Source: CAVXJN01 sp963762165 (GTDB taxonomy: Bacteria > Pseudomonadota > Gammaproteobacteria > JASBUN01). Taken from it: a stretch of DNA of 64,000 nt. Positions 46,340 through 57,201 of this stretch are shown in pieces (positions within the stretch are counted from its first letter, which is position 1; the number at the start of each line of letters is the position of its first letter). The position numbers and the translations under genes are program-made. The stretch spans positions 806,001 through 870,000 of the forward strand of contig CAVXJN010000003.1 in assembly GCA_963762165.1 (NCBI GenBank), written 5' to 3'. The notes below the pieces were generated by a model. That model saw nothing but the letters and a program-made list of their open reading frames with translations, had not been told where the DNA came from and did not search any database.

Positions 46340-47907
46340 TCAGTGTCGGAAATGGCGCATGCCGGTGAAAACCATGGCGATGCCGTGTTGGTCGGCGGCA
46401 TCGATGACCTCCTGATCGCGCGCCGAGCCGCCGGGCTGGATCACGGCGGTCACGCCCACTTCCGCCGCTGAGTCGAGCCCGTCGCGGAAAGGGAAGAATG
46501 CATCGGACGCCATGACCGAGCCTTTGACTTCGAGGTCCGCGTCCGCGGCTTTGATGCCGGCGATACGGGCGCTGTAGACCCGGCTCATCTGGCCCGCGCC
46601 GACACCGATGGTCATCCCGTCCTTGCAGTACACAATCGCGTTGGACTTGACGAACTTGCACACCTTCCAGGCGAACAGCAGGTCCGCAAGCTCGGTTTCG
46701 CTTGGCGTGCGCTTGGTGACCACGCGCAGGTCGGCGGCGGTGATCATGCCCAGATCGCGATCCTGCACCAACAAACCACCCGTGACACGTTTGTAGTCGA
46801 AGCCCGGCGTGCGCTCGCGGTCCCAGTTGCCGCAGGTCAGTACCCGCACGTTGGGCTTTTTGGCCAGCACGGGCACGGCATTCCTCTTCCACGGCCGGCG
46901 CAATGATCACTTCGACGAACTGCCGGTCGAGAATGGTGCCTGCGGTCTCTGCATCCAAAGGCCTGTTGAAGGCGATAATGCCGCCGAACGCAGAGGTGGG
47001 ATCGGTCTTGTAGGCGCGTTCGTAGGCTTCCAATTGCGTTGCCGCGATCGCCACGCCGCAGGGGTTGGCGTGCTTGACGATGACGCAGGCGGGTACTTCG
47101 AATTGCTTGACACATTCCAGCGCCGCGTCGGTGTCGGCGATGTTATTGAATGACAGTTCTTTTCCCTGAATCTGATTGGCGGTCGACACCGAGGCTTCCG
47201 CCGGTGCCGGTTCGACGTAGAACGCGGCCTGTTGATGGGGGTTCTCGCCGTAGCGCAGCGCTTGCGCCATCAGGAATTGTACGTTGTAGGTGTTGGGAAA
47301 GCCCTGCGGTTTGCCGTCGGCGCCGATGGCGCCGAGATAATTGGCGATTACGCCGTCGTAGTGGGCCGTGTGCTCGAAGGTTTTCATGGCCAGGGCGAAG
47401 CGGGTGGCGTCCGAGACCGCGCCGCGGTTTTCCTGCATTTCGTCCAGTACCAATGCGTAGTCGTCGGCATCGACGAGCACGGTGACAGAGACATGGTTCT
47501 TGGCTGCGGCGCGCAGCATGGTCGGCCCGCCGATATCGATGTTTTCGATTGCGGTCAGCCAGATCACAGCCAGGCTTGGCCACGGTCTGTTCGAAGGGAT
47601 AGAGGTTGACCACCACCAAATCGATCGGCTCGATGGCATGTTGACGCATGACCTGCTCGTCTTCGCCGCGCCGACCGAGAAGTCCGCCGTGGATTTTCGG
47701 GTGCAGGGTTTTCACACGGCCGTCCATCATTTCCGGGAAGCCGGTGTAATCGGAAACTTCGGTAACTGGAATCCCGTTGTCGCCCAGCAAGCGGGCCGTG
47801 CCGCCGGTGGATAGGATTTCGACTCCCATGCCGTGCAATTTGCGGGCGAAATCGACAATGCCGGTCTTGTCCGAGACGCTGATGAGTGCGCGCTGAATCT
47901 TGCTCAT
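46340..47907 (-). CDS. purH: Bifunctional PurH (AICAR transformylase/IMP cyclohydrolase), frameshifted
   Basis: Catalyses the last two steps of IMP synthesis; about 521 residues. N-terminal cyclohydrolase: MSKIQRALISVSDKTGIVDF, TGGTARLL, GFPEMMDGRVKTLHPKIHGG. Transformylase part: ALRYGENPHQQAAFY, VKHANPCGVA, TSAFGGIIAFNRPLD, and after a second frame change SDAFFPFRDGLD and VIQPGGSARDQEVI, ending VFTGMRHFRH. Frame changes lie near 47570 and near 46870. It follows fis by about 105 bases. Confidence 0.93.
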
Positions 47908-48012
47908 AGTTGGTGCGTTCTGTTGGGTCGGACCCTGGCGGGCCGTTGAAAGAACCCAGGGTCCCCGGGCGGATCATGGCCGCGGCCCGAGGGCCGCGGC
48001 CGGTTGCAAAGA

Positions 48013-48313
48013 TTAGTCGTTGAGTCCGTGCTGGGCGAGTTTTTTGCGCAATGTGCTGCGATTGATGCCGAGCATTTTCGCGGCGCGGGTTTGATTGCCC
48101 TGTACTTGCTGCATCACCGTTGCCAGCAACGGCTTTTCGACTTCCGACATCACCATCTCATACAAATTTCCCGGGGCATGTGCCGTTCAGATCGCGAAAG
48201 TAGGTTTCCACAGCGCCTTTGACGAAACTCGACAAGCATACGTTGTCGGTCGGAAACGCTGCTACCTGCTTCTCGCTGCTGACCGCTGCCTGGGAAGCAT
48301 TGGAGTAGCTCAT
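48013..48313 (-). CDS. fis: DNA-binding protein Fis, one frameshift
   Basis: Nucleoid protein and activator of stable RNA promoters, about 100 residues. MSYSNASQAAVSSE opens it. After an extra base near 48164-48172 the standard C-terminus follows: NLYEMVMSEVEKPLLATVMQ and the helix-turn-helix GNQTRAAKMLGINRSTLRKK. The ATG overlaps the dusB stop, giving the classic dusB-fis operon. Confidence 0.92.
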
Positions 48314-49301
48314 GCGGCGAGACCCTCCTGGTCGGCAAGACGGTCGAAGAAGTCGCGCGTCATTGCCAGTTGTTGTTGTTTTGATTCCACCCGATTGACG
48401 GCATCACGAAATACCGCGCCACCGCGCTGGCCCTTGCTGTACCAGGAGATATGTTTGCGGGCGATGCGCACCCCCGTGTGCTCGCCGTAGAACTGGTAAA
48501 GATTCTCCAGGTGGCCCAGCATGATGTCGCGAATCTCTTCCACCGGGGGCTCGGGCAGCTTTTCCCCGGTAGCGAGAAAATGTTCGATCTCCCGGAAGAT
48601 CCACGGCCGTCCCTGAGCAGCGCGGCCGATCATGATCGCCATCGGCGCCGGTATGTTCGAGCACCTGCCGCGCTTTTTCCGGGAGTATCGATGTCGCCGT
48701 TGGCGGTCACGGGAATCGCGCACCGCATTCTTGACTGCGCGAATGGTGTCGTATTCCGCCGTCGCCTTTGTACATGCAGGCGCGCGTGCGCCCGTGCATG
48801 GCCAGCGGCGCAGATACCGGCATCTTCCGCGATGCGGGCGATGCGCAGCGCGTTGCGGTTTTCCTTATCCCAGCCGGTACGGATTTTGAGCGTCACGGGC
48901 ACATCCACGGCCTTGACCACGGCATCGAGAATGGAGCGACCAGATCCTCGTGACGCAGCAGCGCGGAGCCGGCCAGCACGTTGCAGACTTTCTTGGCGGG
49001 GCAGCCCATGTTGATGTCGATGATCTGCGCGCCGGTGTCGACATTGTAACGGGCTGCGTCGGCCATCATCTGCGGATCGGCGCCGGCGATCTGCACGATG
49101 CGCGGTTCCACTTCGCCGTCATGGTCGGCGCGACGTTGGGTTTTCTTGCTGCCCCAGAGCAGACGAATTCGACGACACCATCTCGGACACGGCCATGCCC
49201 GCGCCGAGCTGTTTGCATAGCTGACGGAAAGGCCGGTCGGTCACACCGGCCATGGGGGCGAGTATTAAATTGTTGCGTAATTTAAAGGGGCCGATCTGCA
49301 T
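48310..49301 (-). CDS. dusB: tRNA-dihydrouridine synthase DusB, frameshifted
   Basis: FMN enzyme that reduces uridine in tRNA D-loops. MQIGPFKLRNNLILAPMAGV and TDRPFRQLCKQLGAGM open it. Then, in changing frames, come VQIAGADPQMMADAARYN, IDINMGCPAKKVCNVLAGSA (catalytic Cys), VPVTLKIRTGWD, AMHGRTRACMYKGDAEYD, IMIGRAAQGRPWIFREI and the C-terminal RKHISWYSKG. At least four frame changes occur. It is upstream of and overlaps fis. Confidence 0.92.
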
Positions 49302-49435
49302 GTCTGCACGCCCGTTGTCCGTCTAGTCGTCGCGGTGTTGAACGGCGGACGAGCAATAATACTCTCAAAGGGGAGCGTGATAAAGGCGTCGTGACGATCG
49401 AAATGAATCAAAAAATTTTACAATCGAAACGGCGT

Positions 49436-50258
49436 TCAATAAAACGCGAAACTATAGCTGTTGACATCGACAAACGGTCGTGTCACTTCGATCAACGCTG
49501 TCACCGGGGTGCTCGGCGCCATGCCTTGTACTGCGTTGATGTTTCCACGCAAATATTCCGCCGGCCGAAATCTGCGCAACGCAACCGGCTGTCCGCGCAA
49601 GTCGGACAATTTCAGTTCCAGGATCGGAAATGGCTGGGTGAATTGTGCGGTGTTGACGAACGTCGCCTGGATCAGCAACGCGCCGCGTGCGTCGGGATGT
49701 TCACTGACTTCGCTCGACAACATGCGAAGCTTGGCGAGGTTGTGCGCGTATGGCACGTCACATGAGATCGCCGCTGACAAGGCCCCGCACATGTCCACCA
49801 ACCAGGGGCGGAACTGCGGATACTGGTTCACCAATTGGACGCGCATGAAATAGGCATATTGCAGCGCAAGGCACAGTGCCAGAACGATACCGGCCATGCC
49901 CCACGCCCATCCGTGGCGCCGGCTGCCGCGCTTGTGGGCCTGTTCGAAATCTTCCAGTAACACGGCCGGGATCGGCTCTTGCGCCGGTTCCCGTCGCACA
50001 ATGGCGGCGCGTATCGGGTGACGGCGCTTTTTCCTCGTCGGCCGCTTCGGTCCGTTGCTCAGTGGCTGCAATGCCGCTCGCTTCGACGCGGTCGGGCTCG
50101 GCTTGGACATTTGGACGCTCATCTGGATCGACCAGCAAAGCGGCACGCGCATCGAAGACTGCGCCACACCGGCCGCACCGCGCCTTACCGCCGGCGGCGT
50201 TAAGCTGCTGCTCGGTAATCAGAAATGTTGTCTGGCATTCGGGACAACGGGTGCGCAT
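49436..50258 (-). CDS. Zinc-ribbon DUF3426 membrane protein, one frameshift
   Basis: About 273 residues. The N-terminal MRTRCPECQTTFLITEQQL and KARCGRCGAVFDA form an MJ0042-type zinc ribbon (two CxxC pairs). A low-complexity linker contains the frame change near 50010. A single membrane helix (GMAGIVLALCLALQYAYF) follows, and then a periplasmic DUF3426 domain (ALLIQATFVNTAQFTQPFPI, FRPAEYL). Function unknown. Its place between prmA and dusB is conserved in many gammaproteobacteria. Confidence 0.85.
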
Positions 50259-50333
50259 GGTCGGTTGCGGCAATCCTGAGTCGAGGTTCGGCAGGGCTTC
50301 GGGCGCGATACGGCCCGCTGCTGTGTTGTAGCG

Positions 50334-51233
50334 TCAACCTGCCACCTTATCCGATCTGCGCACGGCGTCCAAGCGCGCCCAGCCGTCGCGCAAGTGCGGC
50401 GGTGAAAAGTCAAAGTCGGCGCCGTAGCACTGCAGCAACCCGTCCACTTGCTCGCCAAGGATTCCGGACAGCACCAATCTGCCGCCTGGTTTCACCAGCG
50501 TTGCGAAAAGCGGTGCCAGTTGCAGCAGCGGACCGGCCAGAATGTTCGCCAGCAGCAGGTCGCGCGGCTGGTGTCGGTACTGCTCGGGCAGATAGGTGCG
50601 GATGCGTTGGGCAACGCCGTTCTTGTGGGCATTGTCGATGGTTGCCAGCAGCGTTTGCGGATCGTTGTCCACCGCGTCGGCGTGATTCGCGCCCAGCAGC
50701 AAAGCGGCAATTGCCAAAATCCCGGAACCGCAGCCGAAATCGATGACGGTCTGCCCGCACGGCGGGTGTGCGGCCAACCACTCCAGACACAGTGCTGTGG
50801 TGGGATGGGTGCCAGTGCCGAATGCCAAGCCCGGGTCCAGGCGCAGGTTGATGCCGTCGCGCCGAGGCGCGGTGAAGCCCTCGGGCACGACCCATAATTG
50901 CGACCCGAAACGCATCGGTTGATAACCGTCCATCCAGGCGCGAGTCCAGTCGCGGTCTTCCAGCGGATTGACGTGCAAAAGGGGCGGTTGCTCGAGGACC
51001 AGCGCCTGCTGCATGGTGAGCGCGATCAATTGCGGTTCGGCGTCGGCTGTGAACAGACCGGTGATTCGTACGCGCGGCCACAACGGCGTCTCCCCCGGTC
51101 CCGGCTCCAACACCGGATCGTCGCCGGCGTCGGACAGGGTCACGGATGCCGCGCCGGCACCCAGCAGCGCAGCTTCGTAGGCGTCCGACGGCGCATCGCG
51201 CGGCAGGTCCAGTGAAATTTCCAGCCAGGGCAT
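50334..51233 (-). CDS. prmA: Ribosomal protein L11 methyltransferase PrmA
   Basis: A 299-residue SAM enzyme that trimethylates L11. MPWLEISLDL opens it. DPGLAFGTGTHPTTALCLEW and VIDFGCGSGILAIAALLLGA are the family hallmarks, followed by LLANILAGPLLQLAP (NxL-A type substrate motif). The longer upstream reading adds a Pro-rich leader and is not used. No frameshift. It follows accC by 78 bases. Confidence 0.95.
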   Translation of the reverse strand: MPWLEISLDLPRDAPSDAYEAALLGAGAASVTLSDAGDDPVLEPGPGETPLWPRVRITGLFTADAEPQLIALTMQQALVLEQPPLLHVNPLEDRDWTRAWMDGYQPMRFGSQLWVVPEGFTAPRRDGINLRLDPGLAFGTGTHPTTALCLEWLAAHPPCGQTVIDFGCGSGILAIAALLLGANHADAVDNDPQTLLATIDNAHKNGVAQRIRTYLPEQYRHQPRDLLLANILAGPLLQLAPLFATLVKPGGRLVLSGILGEQVDGLLQCYGADFDFSPPHLRDGWARLDAVRRSDKVAG

Positions 51234-51311
51234 GAGGGAGTCCGGAGCCGGTGTGTACTGTGGCGCGCCCCGGTTCATCACGGCAGGCACGAATCCGTCG
51301 TGGGCCGACGC

Positions 51312-52654
51312 CTACAGCCCCAGCTTTTTCTCCAGATAATGAATGTTGGTGCCGCCACGGTGGAACGCGGCGTCCGTGATCAGGTCCTGGTGCAGTTCGA
51401 TATTGGTGCGAATTCCGTCGATGACGATTTCGCTCAACGCCTGCCGCATGCGAGCCAGGGCGATCGTGCGGGAATTGCCGTGTGCCACCAGCTTCGCGAT
51501 CATGGAATCGTAATTCGGCGGCACGCGATAGCCGTTGTAGATATGGGTGTCGATGCGAATGCCAGGGCCGCCGGCCGCATGATACTGGGTGATGGTGCCG
51601 GGGCAGGGCAGAAAGGTCTTCGGGTCTTCGGCGTTGATGCGGCACTCGACGGCGTGGCCGCGCCAGCTGACGTCTTCCTGACGCAGCGACAACTTTTCGC
51701 CTGCGGCAATCAAGATCTGCTCACGGATGATGTCGACGCCGGTGATCATTTCGGTAACCGGGTGTTCCACCTGTACGCGGGTGTTCATCTCGATGAAATA
51801 GAATTCGCCGTCCTGGTACAGGAACTCGAAGGTGCCGGCGCCACGGTAGCCGATGTCGCGGCACGCCTGGGCGCACACCTCGCCCATCGCGTGTGCGCTG
51901 CTCCTCGGTGATGCCCGGCGCCGGCGCTTCCTCGATGACTTTCTGGTGGCGGCGCTGCATGGAGCAGTCCCGTTCGCCCAGGTGGATGGCGTTGCCGTGC
52001 TCGTCGGCGAGCACCTGGAACTCGACGTGGCGCGGCGTTTCCAGATACTTCTCCATATACACGGTGTCGTTGCCGAAGGCGCTGCCGGCCTCCATGCGCG
52101 TCAGCGCGATGGCGTTGAGCAGGCTCGCTTCGCCGTGCACCACCCGCATGCCGCGACCGCCGCCGCCGCCGGCGGCCTTGATGATGACCGGGTAGCCGAT
52201 TTCGCGCGCCAAGCGCAGGCTTTCCTCACCGTCGTCGCCCAGTGGGCCGTCGGAACCGGGTACGCACGGCACCCCGGCCTCCTTCATGGCGCGGATGGCC
52301 GAAACCTTGTCGCCCATCAGGCGGATGGTTTCCGAGCGCGGGCCGATGAAAATGAAGCCGGACTCCTCGACCCGTTCGGCAAAGTCGGCGTTTTCCGACA
52401 GGAAGCCATAGCCCGGATGGATGGCGACGGCATCGGTGACTTCCGCGGCACTGATCAGCGCCGGGACATTGAGATAGCTTTCGGCGCGACGGCGGCCCGC
52501 CGATGCAGACGGATTCGTTGGCCAGGCGCACATGCTTGAGGTCGCGATCGGCGGACGAGTGCACGGCGACGGTTTTGATGCCCAACTCGTGGCAGGCGCG
52601 CAGGATGCGCAGGGCGATCTCGCCCCGGTTGGCAATGACGATCTTTTCCAGCAT
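51312..52654 (-). CDS. accC: Biotin carboxylase AccC, frameshifted
   Basis: ATP-dependent carboxylation of biotin on AccB, first step of fatty acid synthesis; about 447 residues. MLEKIVIANRGEIALRILRA, DAVAIHPGYGFLSENADFAE, the glycine-rich loop KAAGGGGGRGMRVV, ERDCSMQRRHQKVIEEAP and EMNTRVQVEHPVTE are all present. Frame changes lie near 52490 and near 51895. The gene is normally essential, which makes a sequencing error more likely than gene loss. It follows accB by 54 bases. Confidence 0.95.
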
Positions 52655-52708
52655 CGGTTGATTGGACCTGCAGCAATGGTTACGTGGGTGAGCGCCCGGA
52701 GGGCGGCG

Positions 52709-53173
52709 CTATTCGATGACGAACAGCGGCTGGCCGTATTCCACAGGTTGACCGTTTTCGACCAGGATCGCGGCCACGATCACGCCGGCCTTGTCGGCTT
52801 CGATCTGGTTGAACATTTTCATCGCTTCGATGATGCAGAGAGTGTCGCCGAGATTGACCCGCTGGCCCACTTCCACGAACGATGGGCTGCCCGGGGACGG
52901 CGAGCGATAAAAGGTGCCGACCATCGGCGACAAGGACTTTGTGGCCGTCGATTTCTTCGCTCGCGGGTTCGGCGTGCTGCCGCGACAGCTGATGGCGGCG
53001 GCTGCCGCCACGGGTGCGGGTGCCGGCCGCCGGGATAGGCCGCCTGCATGACCGGCATGCCTTGCGGGATAGCGACTGATGCGCACCGCTTCCTCGCCTT
53101 CGTGAATTTCGATTTCGGCGATGCCCGATTCTTCGAGCAGTTCAATCAGTTTCTTGACCTTGCGAATATCCAT
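52709..53173 (-). CDS. accB: Biotin carboxyl carrier protein AccB
   Basis: A 154-residue protein: MDIRKVKKLIELLEESGIAE opens it, a flexible Ala/Pro-rich linker follows, then the biotinyl domain PMVGTFYRSPSPGSPSFVEV and the biotinylation site IIEAMKMFNQIEA. The ends are in one frame, but the part just after VRISR reads more like an AccB in another frame (IPQGMPVMQAAYPG), so two compensating indels in the linker are possible. Lies between aroQ and accC in the usual operon. Confidence 0.92.
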   Translation of the reverse strand: MDIRKVKKLIELLEESGIAEIEIHEGEEAVRISRYPARHAGHAGGLSRRPAPAPVAAAAAISCRGSTPNPRAKKSTATKSLSPMVGTFYRSPSPGSPSFVEVGQRVNLGDTLCIIEAMKMFNQIEADKAGVIVAAILVENGQPVEYGQPLFVIE

Positions 53174-53213
53174 TGCGCTGTTCCTTGAGGGCCGAACCCG
53201 GTTCGGTCCGTTG

Positions 53214-53660
53214 TTATTCCGATTCGGCCAAGTGCCGGATCGCGGCCTGCAGCGCCAGTTCGTAGCCTTGTGCGCCCAGGCCGCTGATTACGCCGATGCT
53301 GATATCGGAGAAGTAGGACCGTTGACGAAATTCTTCGCGCCGGAAGACATTGGACAAATGTACTTCGATGCAGGGAATGTCCACGCCCAAAATGGCATCG
53401 CGCAGGGCGACGCTGGTGTGCGTAAACGCGGCCGGATTGATAATGATAAAAGCGACGCCGGCCTCACGGGCGCGGTGCACCCGCTCCACCAATTCATGCT
53501 CGGCGTTGCTTTGCTGGGTTTCGAGTTCATGGCCGGCGGCTGCGGCCTGCTGTTGCAGGCGCTGGTCGATGTCGGCGAGCGTTACGTGGCCGTAGACCTG
53601 CGGCTCGCGATTGCCGAGCAGGTTCAGGTTCGGACCGTTCAGTACCAGAATGCGCGCCAT
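53214..53660 (-). CDS. aroQ: Type II 3-dehydroquinate dehydratase AroQ
   Basis: A 148-residue shikimate-pathway enzyme. MARILVLNGPNLNLLGNREP is the classic opening, with the catalytic Tyr in the next loop (QVYGHVTL). IIINPAAFTHTSVALRDAI and IEVHLSNVFRREEFRQRS carry the conserved His and substrate-binding residues. It is the first gene of the aroQ-accB-accC run. Confidence 0.96.
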   Translation of the reverse strand: MARILVLNGPNLNLLGNREPQVYGHVTLADIDQRLQQQAAAAGHELETQQSNAEHELVERVHRAREAGVAFIIINPAAFTHTSVALRDAILGVDIPCIEVHLSNVFRREEFRQRSYFSDISIGVISGLGAQGYELALQAAIRHLAESE

Positions 53661-53879
53661 GAGCCGGTGGAGCCCTGATTTGGTTCGAAGCCGCCCCGAA
53701 AGTGCGACCTTCGTAGCAATTTTTCAGAAATTCGGCACTTAATTGGTCCTAAATCCACAAAAATGGACCCGGTGGCCGACGCGCGCCAGTGTGCAACAAT
53801 TTCTGAGTATTGTCCACCAATTCGCCGGTTGCCGTCCCGTTCGCAACAGTTCGGCGCAATTGCTTCGGAATTTGCGCGT

Positions 53880-54444
53880 TCAGCGACCTAGCAGTGGCTC
53901 CAGCAGCGATTCCGCGGCGGTCGCGGTGAGTTCCCCGCGGTGCACTTCGCGGATGGTGCCGTCACGGTCGATGATGACGCTATAGGGCAATTGGCCGTAG
54001 ACGTTGCCGTAGGACTTCGACACTTCCAGGGCGTCGCTTTCCCCCACTAAAACCGGATAGTTGATCTCCGCGGTATCGCGGAATTCCTCCACCAACTGGG
54101 GCTGGTCGATGGCGATACGCCACGACTTGCAGCCCGTGGTCTCCGAATTTGTTCTGCAGCTCGATCAGCGCCGGAATCTCGCGCCGACAGGGCGGACACC
54201 AAGTGGCCCAGAAGTTGAGCAACACCACGTGGTCGTTCCATTGGGCGACGTCTTGTTGTTTGCCGTTGAGATCCCGCAGTGAAAACGACGGGCGGGGAGT
54301 CCCCACTGCGGCGGCCGCCTGGGAACTGTCCGCGGCGGGTGGTAGCGGCGACGATGAACGGGTGGCGTGTTGCAGCCAAAATCCACCCGCAAGCCCGGCA
54401 ATCCCTACCGCGACTGCGGCAACGATGCTCGCAGACCGACGCAC
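53880..54444 (-). CDS. TlpA/ResA-like periplasmic thioredoxin, one frameshift
   Basis: About 187 residues with a signal anchor (SIVAAVAVGIAGLAGGFWL), RPSFSLRDLNGKQQDVAQW, active site FWATWCPPCRREIP and, after a frame change near 54125, EEFRDTAEINYPVLVGE and the cis-Pro in YGQLPYSVIID. The GTG start overlaps the dsbD stop by one base, so it is coupled to DsbD, which can supply its electrons. It is a second TlpA-like protein in this window (the other is at 42254). Confidence 0.88.
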
Positions 54445-56778
54445 TAGGAACCCTTTACGACGCGCTGCAGGTGACCGAGGAACTCGTCGGCGGGTTTGTA
54501 GCCATAGAAATTCATCGACTTCATGGGCTGTCCGGCTGCGTCGAAGAACAATAGCGCCGGCGGCCCGAACACATTGAGCCGTTGCTTGACCGCGCGGTCG
54601 GTCTCATCGTTCTCGGTGACGTCCACCTGCAACGCGGTGAAATGCTGTCCCATGTATTGCCGTACCTGGGGATTGGTGAAAGTGCCTTTTTCCATGCGTT
54701 GGCACTCGGTGCACCAATCAGCGTAGAAATCCACCATTACCGGTTTGCCGGCCGCCTTTGCCTGGGCAAGCGCCTGATCCAGCTGCGCGACCGTTTCGAC
54801 GCGACGAAACAACTCGCCGTGCGCGGCAGCGGCGCGGTCTCTCCGCCGGCAATGGGCCCGCATGGCGATCGCCGGCGAGTCGAATTGGATGGGCCGCAGG
54901 ATATCGCGGTTGCCGGCGAACGCGCCGAGCAATGCCAATACGCCCCAGATCACCAACACGGTGCCGACACCTTTCCACAGCAGCCGCCAGCCGTTGGCCG
55001 ATTCGGCTATCGACTGGGTGGCGCCCATGAACACGCCGGTGACAATCAGCAGCACGGCCCACAGATACAGCACCGGTACTTGCGGCAGGATTCCCAGCAA
55101 GTACACGGCGACTCCCAGCAACAGTACGCCGAACACGTGTTTGACCGTGTCCATCCAGGCACCGGCGCGAGGCATCAGGAAGCCGGCGCCGAAGCCGATG
55201 GCGATCAGCACCACGCCGGTACCGAGCGCCATGAAGAACATGGTGGCGCCGCCCAGTACCGGATCGCCCAGGGAGACCGCCAGCCCGAGCACCGAAATCA
55301 GCAGCGGCGATACGCAGGCACCGACGATCGCCGCCGACAACAGTCCCATGACGAACACGCCGATCACGGTTCCGCCCTGCACTTTTTGGCTGCGCTCCTG
55401 GAGCTTCGACTGGATGCTGGACGGCATCTGGATTTCGTAGAAGCCGAACATGGACAGGGCGAGCAGCAGCAATATGGCGGCGAATATGCCGATCGCCCAC
55501 GGATTCTGGAAATAGGCCTGCAGTTGATCGCCGGCCTGGCCGGCGAGGATACCGGCCGCGGTCCAGGTGACTGCCGTGCCGAGGACATAGACGATCGACA
55601 GCATGCCGCCGCGCATGGCGCTGGACTGTTCTCCGGACTGGCCGACGATGATCGACGACAGGATCGGGATCATCGGCAGGACGCAGGGCGTAAACGTCAG
55701 CAGGAAGCCGACGCCAAACGCACCCAGCAGGGTCAGGATCACAGTCTCGGCGTCCAGGACGGGCGGCTTCGGTTTCGGTGCCGCCGCAGACGCCGTCTGG
55801 CTTGGTGCCGCGCTGGCGCTGGTTCTGGGCCGTACCGGCGACCACCGCAGCTCCCGCCGAGGTGCCGGACGCTGCGCCGCCGCCGCTTGCGCCGGGGGTG
55901 TAACGGACCGTGTGCGTCTGGGGCGGATAGCACAAACCTTTTTCCGAGCAGCCCTGGTAGGTAACGTCGACGGCCACTGCTTGGGCGGCATCCCCGCCCT
56001 CGACGGGCACCGTGGCGCTGAAGTCGTCGTGAAACACCGTCAGGCGACCGAAGAATTCGTCGTCCTTGATCTGACCTTCCGGCAATTTCGGTGCACCAAG
56101 ACTCACGCCCTGGGGGGCATCCTTGAGCCGGAATTGGATCTTGTCCTTATAAAGGTAATAGCCGTCGGCGATTTTCCAATGCGCCACCAAGTTGCCGTCT
56201 TGGGACTCGCTGCTGAGGGCAAAGGCTTGGTCGGGCGGCAGGAATTCGGGCTCATTCTGGGCCAGGCCGAGACTGTCGCCGAGCTGCTTGACCCCGTCGA
56301 CCGCTGCTTTGGCCGCCGGCGCCGCGCTGGACGCAGCACGGAGGGATACCTTCACCGTGGTCTGATAGGGCGGATAGCAGATGCCCATGTCCGCGCAGCC
56401 TTGGGCCTTGGCGGTCAAACTCAAGGTGTTCGAGCCGTTGGCGCCGCGCTCGACCGGGATCTGGATCTGGACCTGATGGCGATGGGTTTCGACTTCGCCG
56501 AAGAATTCGTCCTTTTTCTTTTTCCCCGCGGGTATGTCCGGCTTGCCCAGCGTGATCCCGTCCGAATCGGAAACGAACTGGAATTTGTTTTGGTACAGGT
56601 AGTAGCCGTCGGCGATGGTCCAGGTGCCGACTACGGTATTGGCGTCCTTGGCTTGCGCCGAGAACTGGAAGGCTTTGTCCGGAGCGAGGGGCTCGTCGGC
56701 GAGGCCGTAATTGGCGGCTGCGACCACCGCCGGGATTGCCGCCAATGCCAGCAGCCAAGCCGATACACGTGTCTTCAT
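54444..56778 (-). CDS. dsbD: Thiol:disulfide interchange protein DsbD with duplicated N-terminal domain, frameshifted
   Basis: Moves electrons from cytoplasmic thioredoxin to the periplasm; about 777 residues against 565 in E. coli. A signal peptide is followed by two DsbD-alpha-like modules: the first with GTWTIADGYYLYQNKFQF and the Cys pair in QGCADMGICYPPYQT, the second with AHWKIADGYYLYKDKIQF and QGCSEKGLCYPPQTH. After a frame change near 55810 comes the eight-helix beta domain, with Cys in LLTFTPCVLPMIPIL and GACVSPLL, and then the thioredoxin-like gamma domain with FYADWCTECQRME. The region just before the gamma domain (about 54830) is also Arg-rich and may hide another indel. Start overlaps cutA by ATGA. 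Confidence 0.92.
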
Positions 56779-57104
56779 TCGCTCTTTCCTGTCATTTGAT
56801 CGATCCAACCCAAGTAGCCGGCCAGGCCGCCCACCAGTGGGACCGCCACAATTTCCGGAAGTTCATAGGGGTGCAGCGCAACCAGGCGCTGCTGCAGTTT
56901 TTGGTAAACGCCTTGCCTGGTCTTTATAATCAACACCACCTCTGAACCGACCTCGCGTTTACCCTGCCAGCGGTATACCGAACTCACCTGCGGTAGGATG
57001 TTGACACAGGCGGCCAGTTGTTCATCCACCAGCGCCCCTGCAATATGCTGCGCGACAGTTTGATCCGGTGCCGTAGACAGCACGATAAGGTGTTGTTCTG
57101 GCAT
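56775..57104 (-). CDS. cutA: Divalent cation tolerance protein CutA
   Basis: A 109-residue trimeric protein: VLSTAPDQTVAQHIAGALVD, LAACVNILPQVSSVYRWQGK, EVVLIIKTRQGVYQKLQ and the C-terminal HPYELPEIVAVPL. Conserved in the cutA-dsbD operon. Its exact cellular role is unsettled; copper tolerance was the original link. Stop overlaps dsbD start by 4 bases. Confidence 0.95.
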   Translation of the reverse strand: MPEQHLIVLSTAPDQTVAQHIAGALVDEQLAACVNILPQVSSVYRWQGKREVGSEVVLIIKTRQGVYQKLQQRLVALHPYELPEIVAVPLVGGLAGYLGWIDQMTGKSE

Positions 57105-57201
57105 TGTATTCCTGTCGATTCAGGCGAGGGCAACAAGGGTAGCGCGTGCTTACCGCCTTGTCACTGTTGTTTTACACGTCGTCCCGGAGTGCATACCGCA
57201 C

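Noticed and set aside
954..56778. Programmed ribosomal frameshifting as the cause of the many split genes
   Set aside because: Breaks occur in many unrelated genes, at different places, without shared slippery sequences; none of these families is known to need frameshifting.
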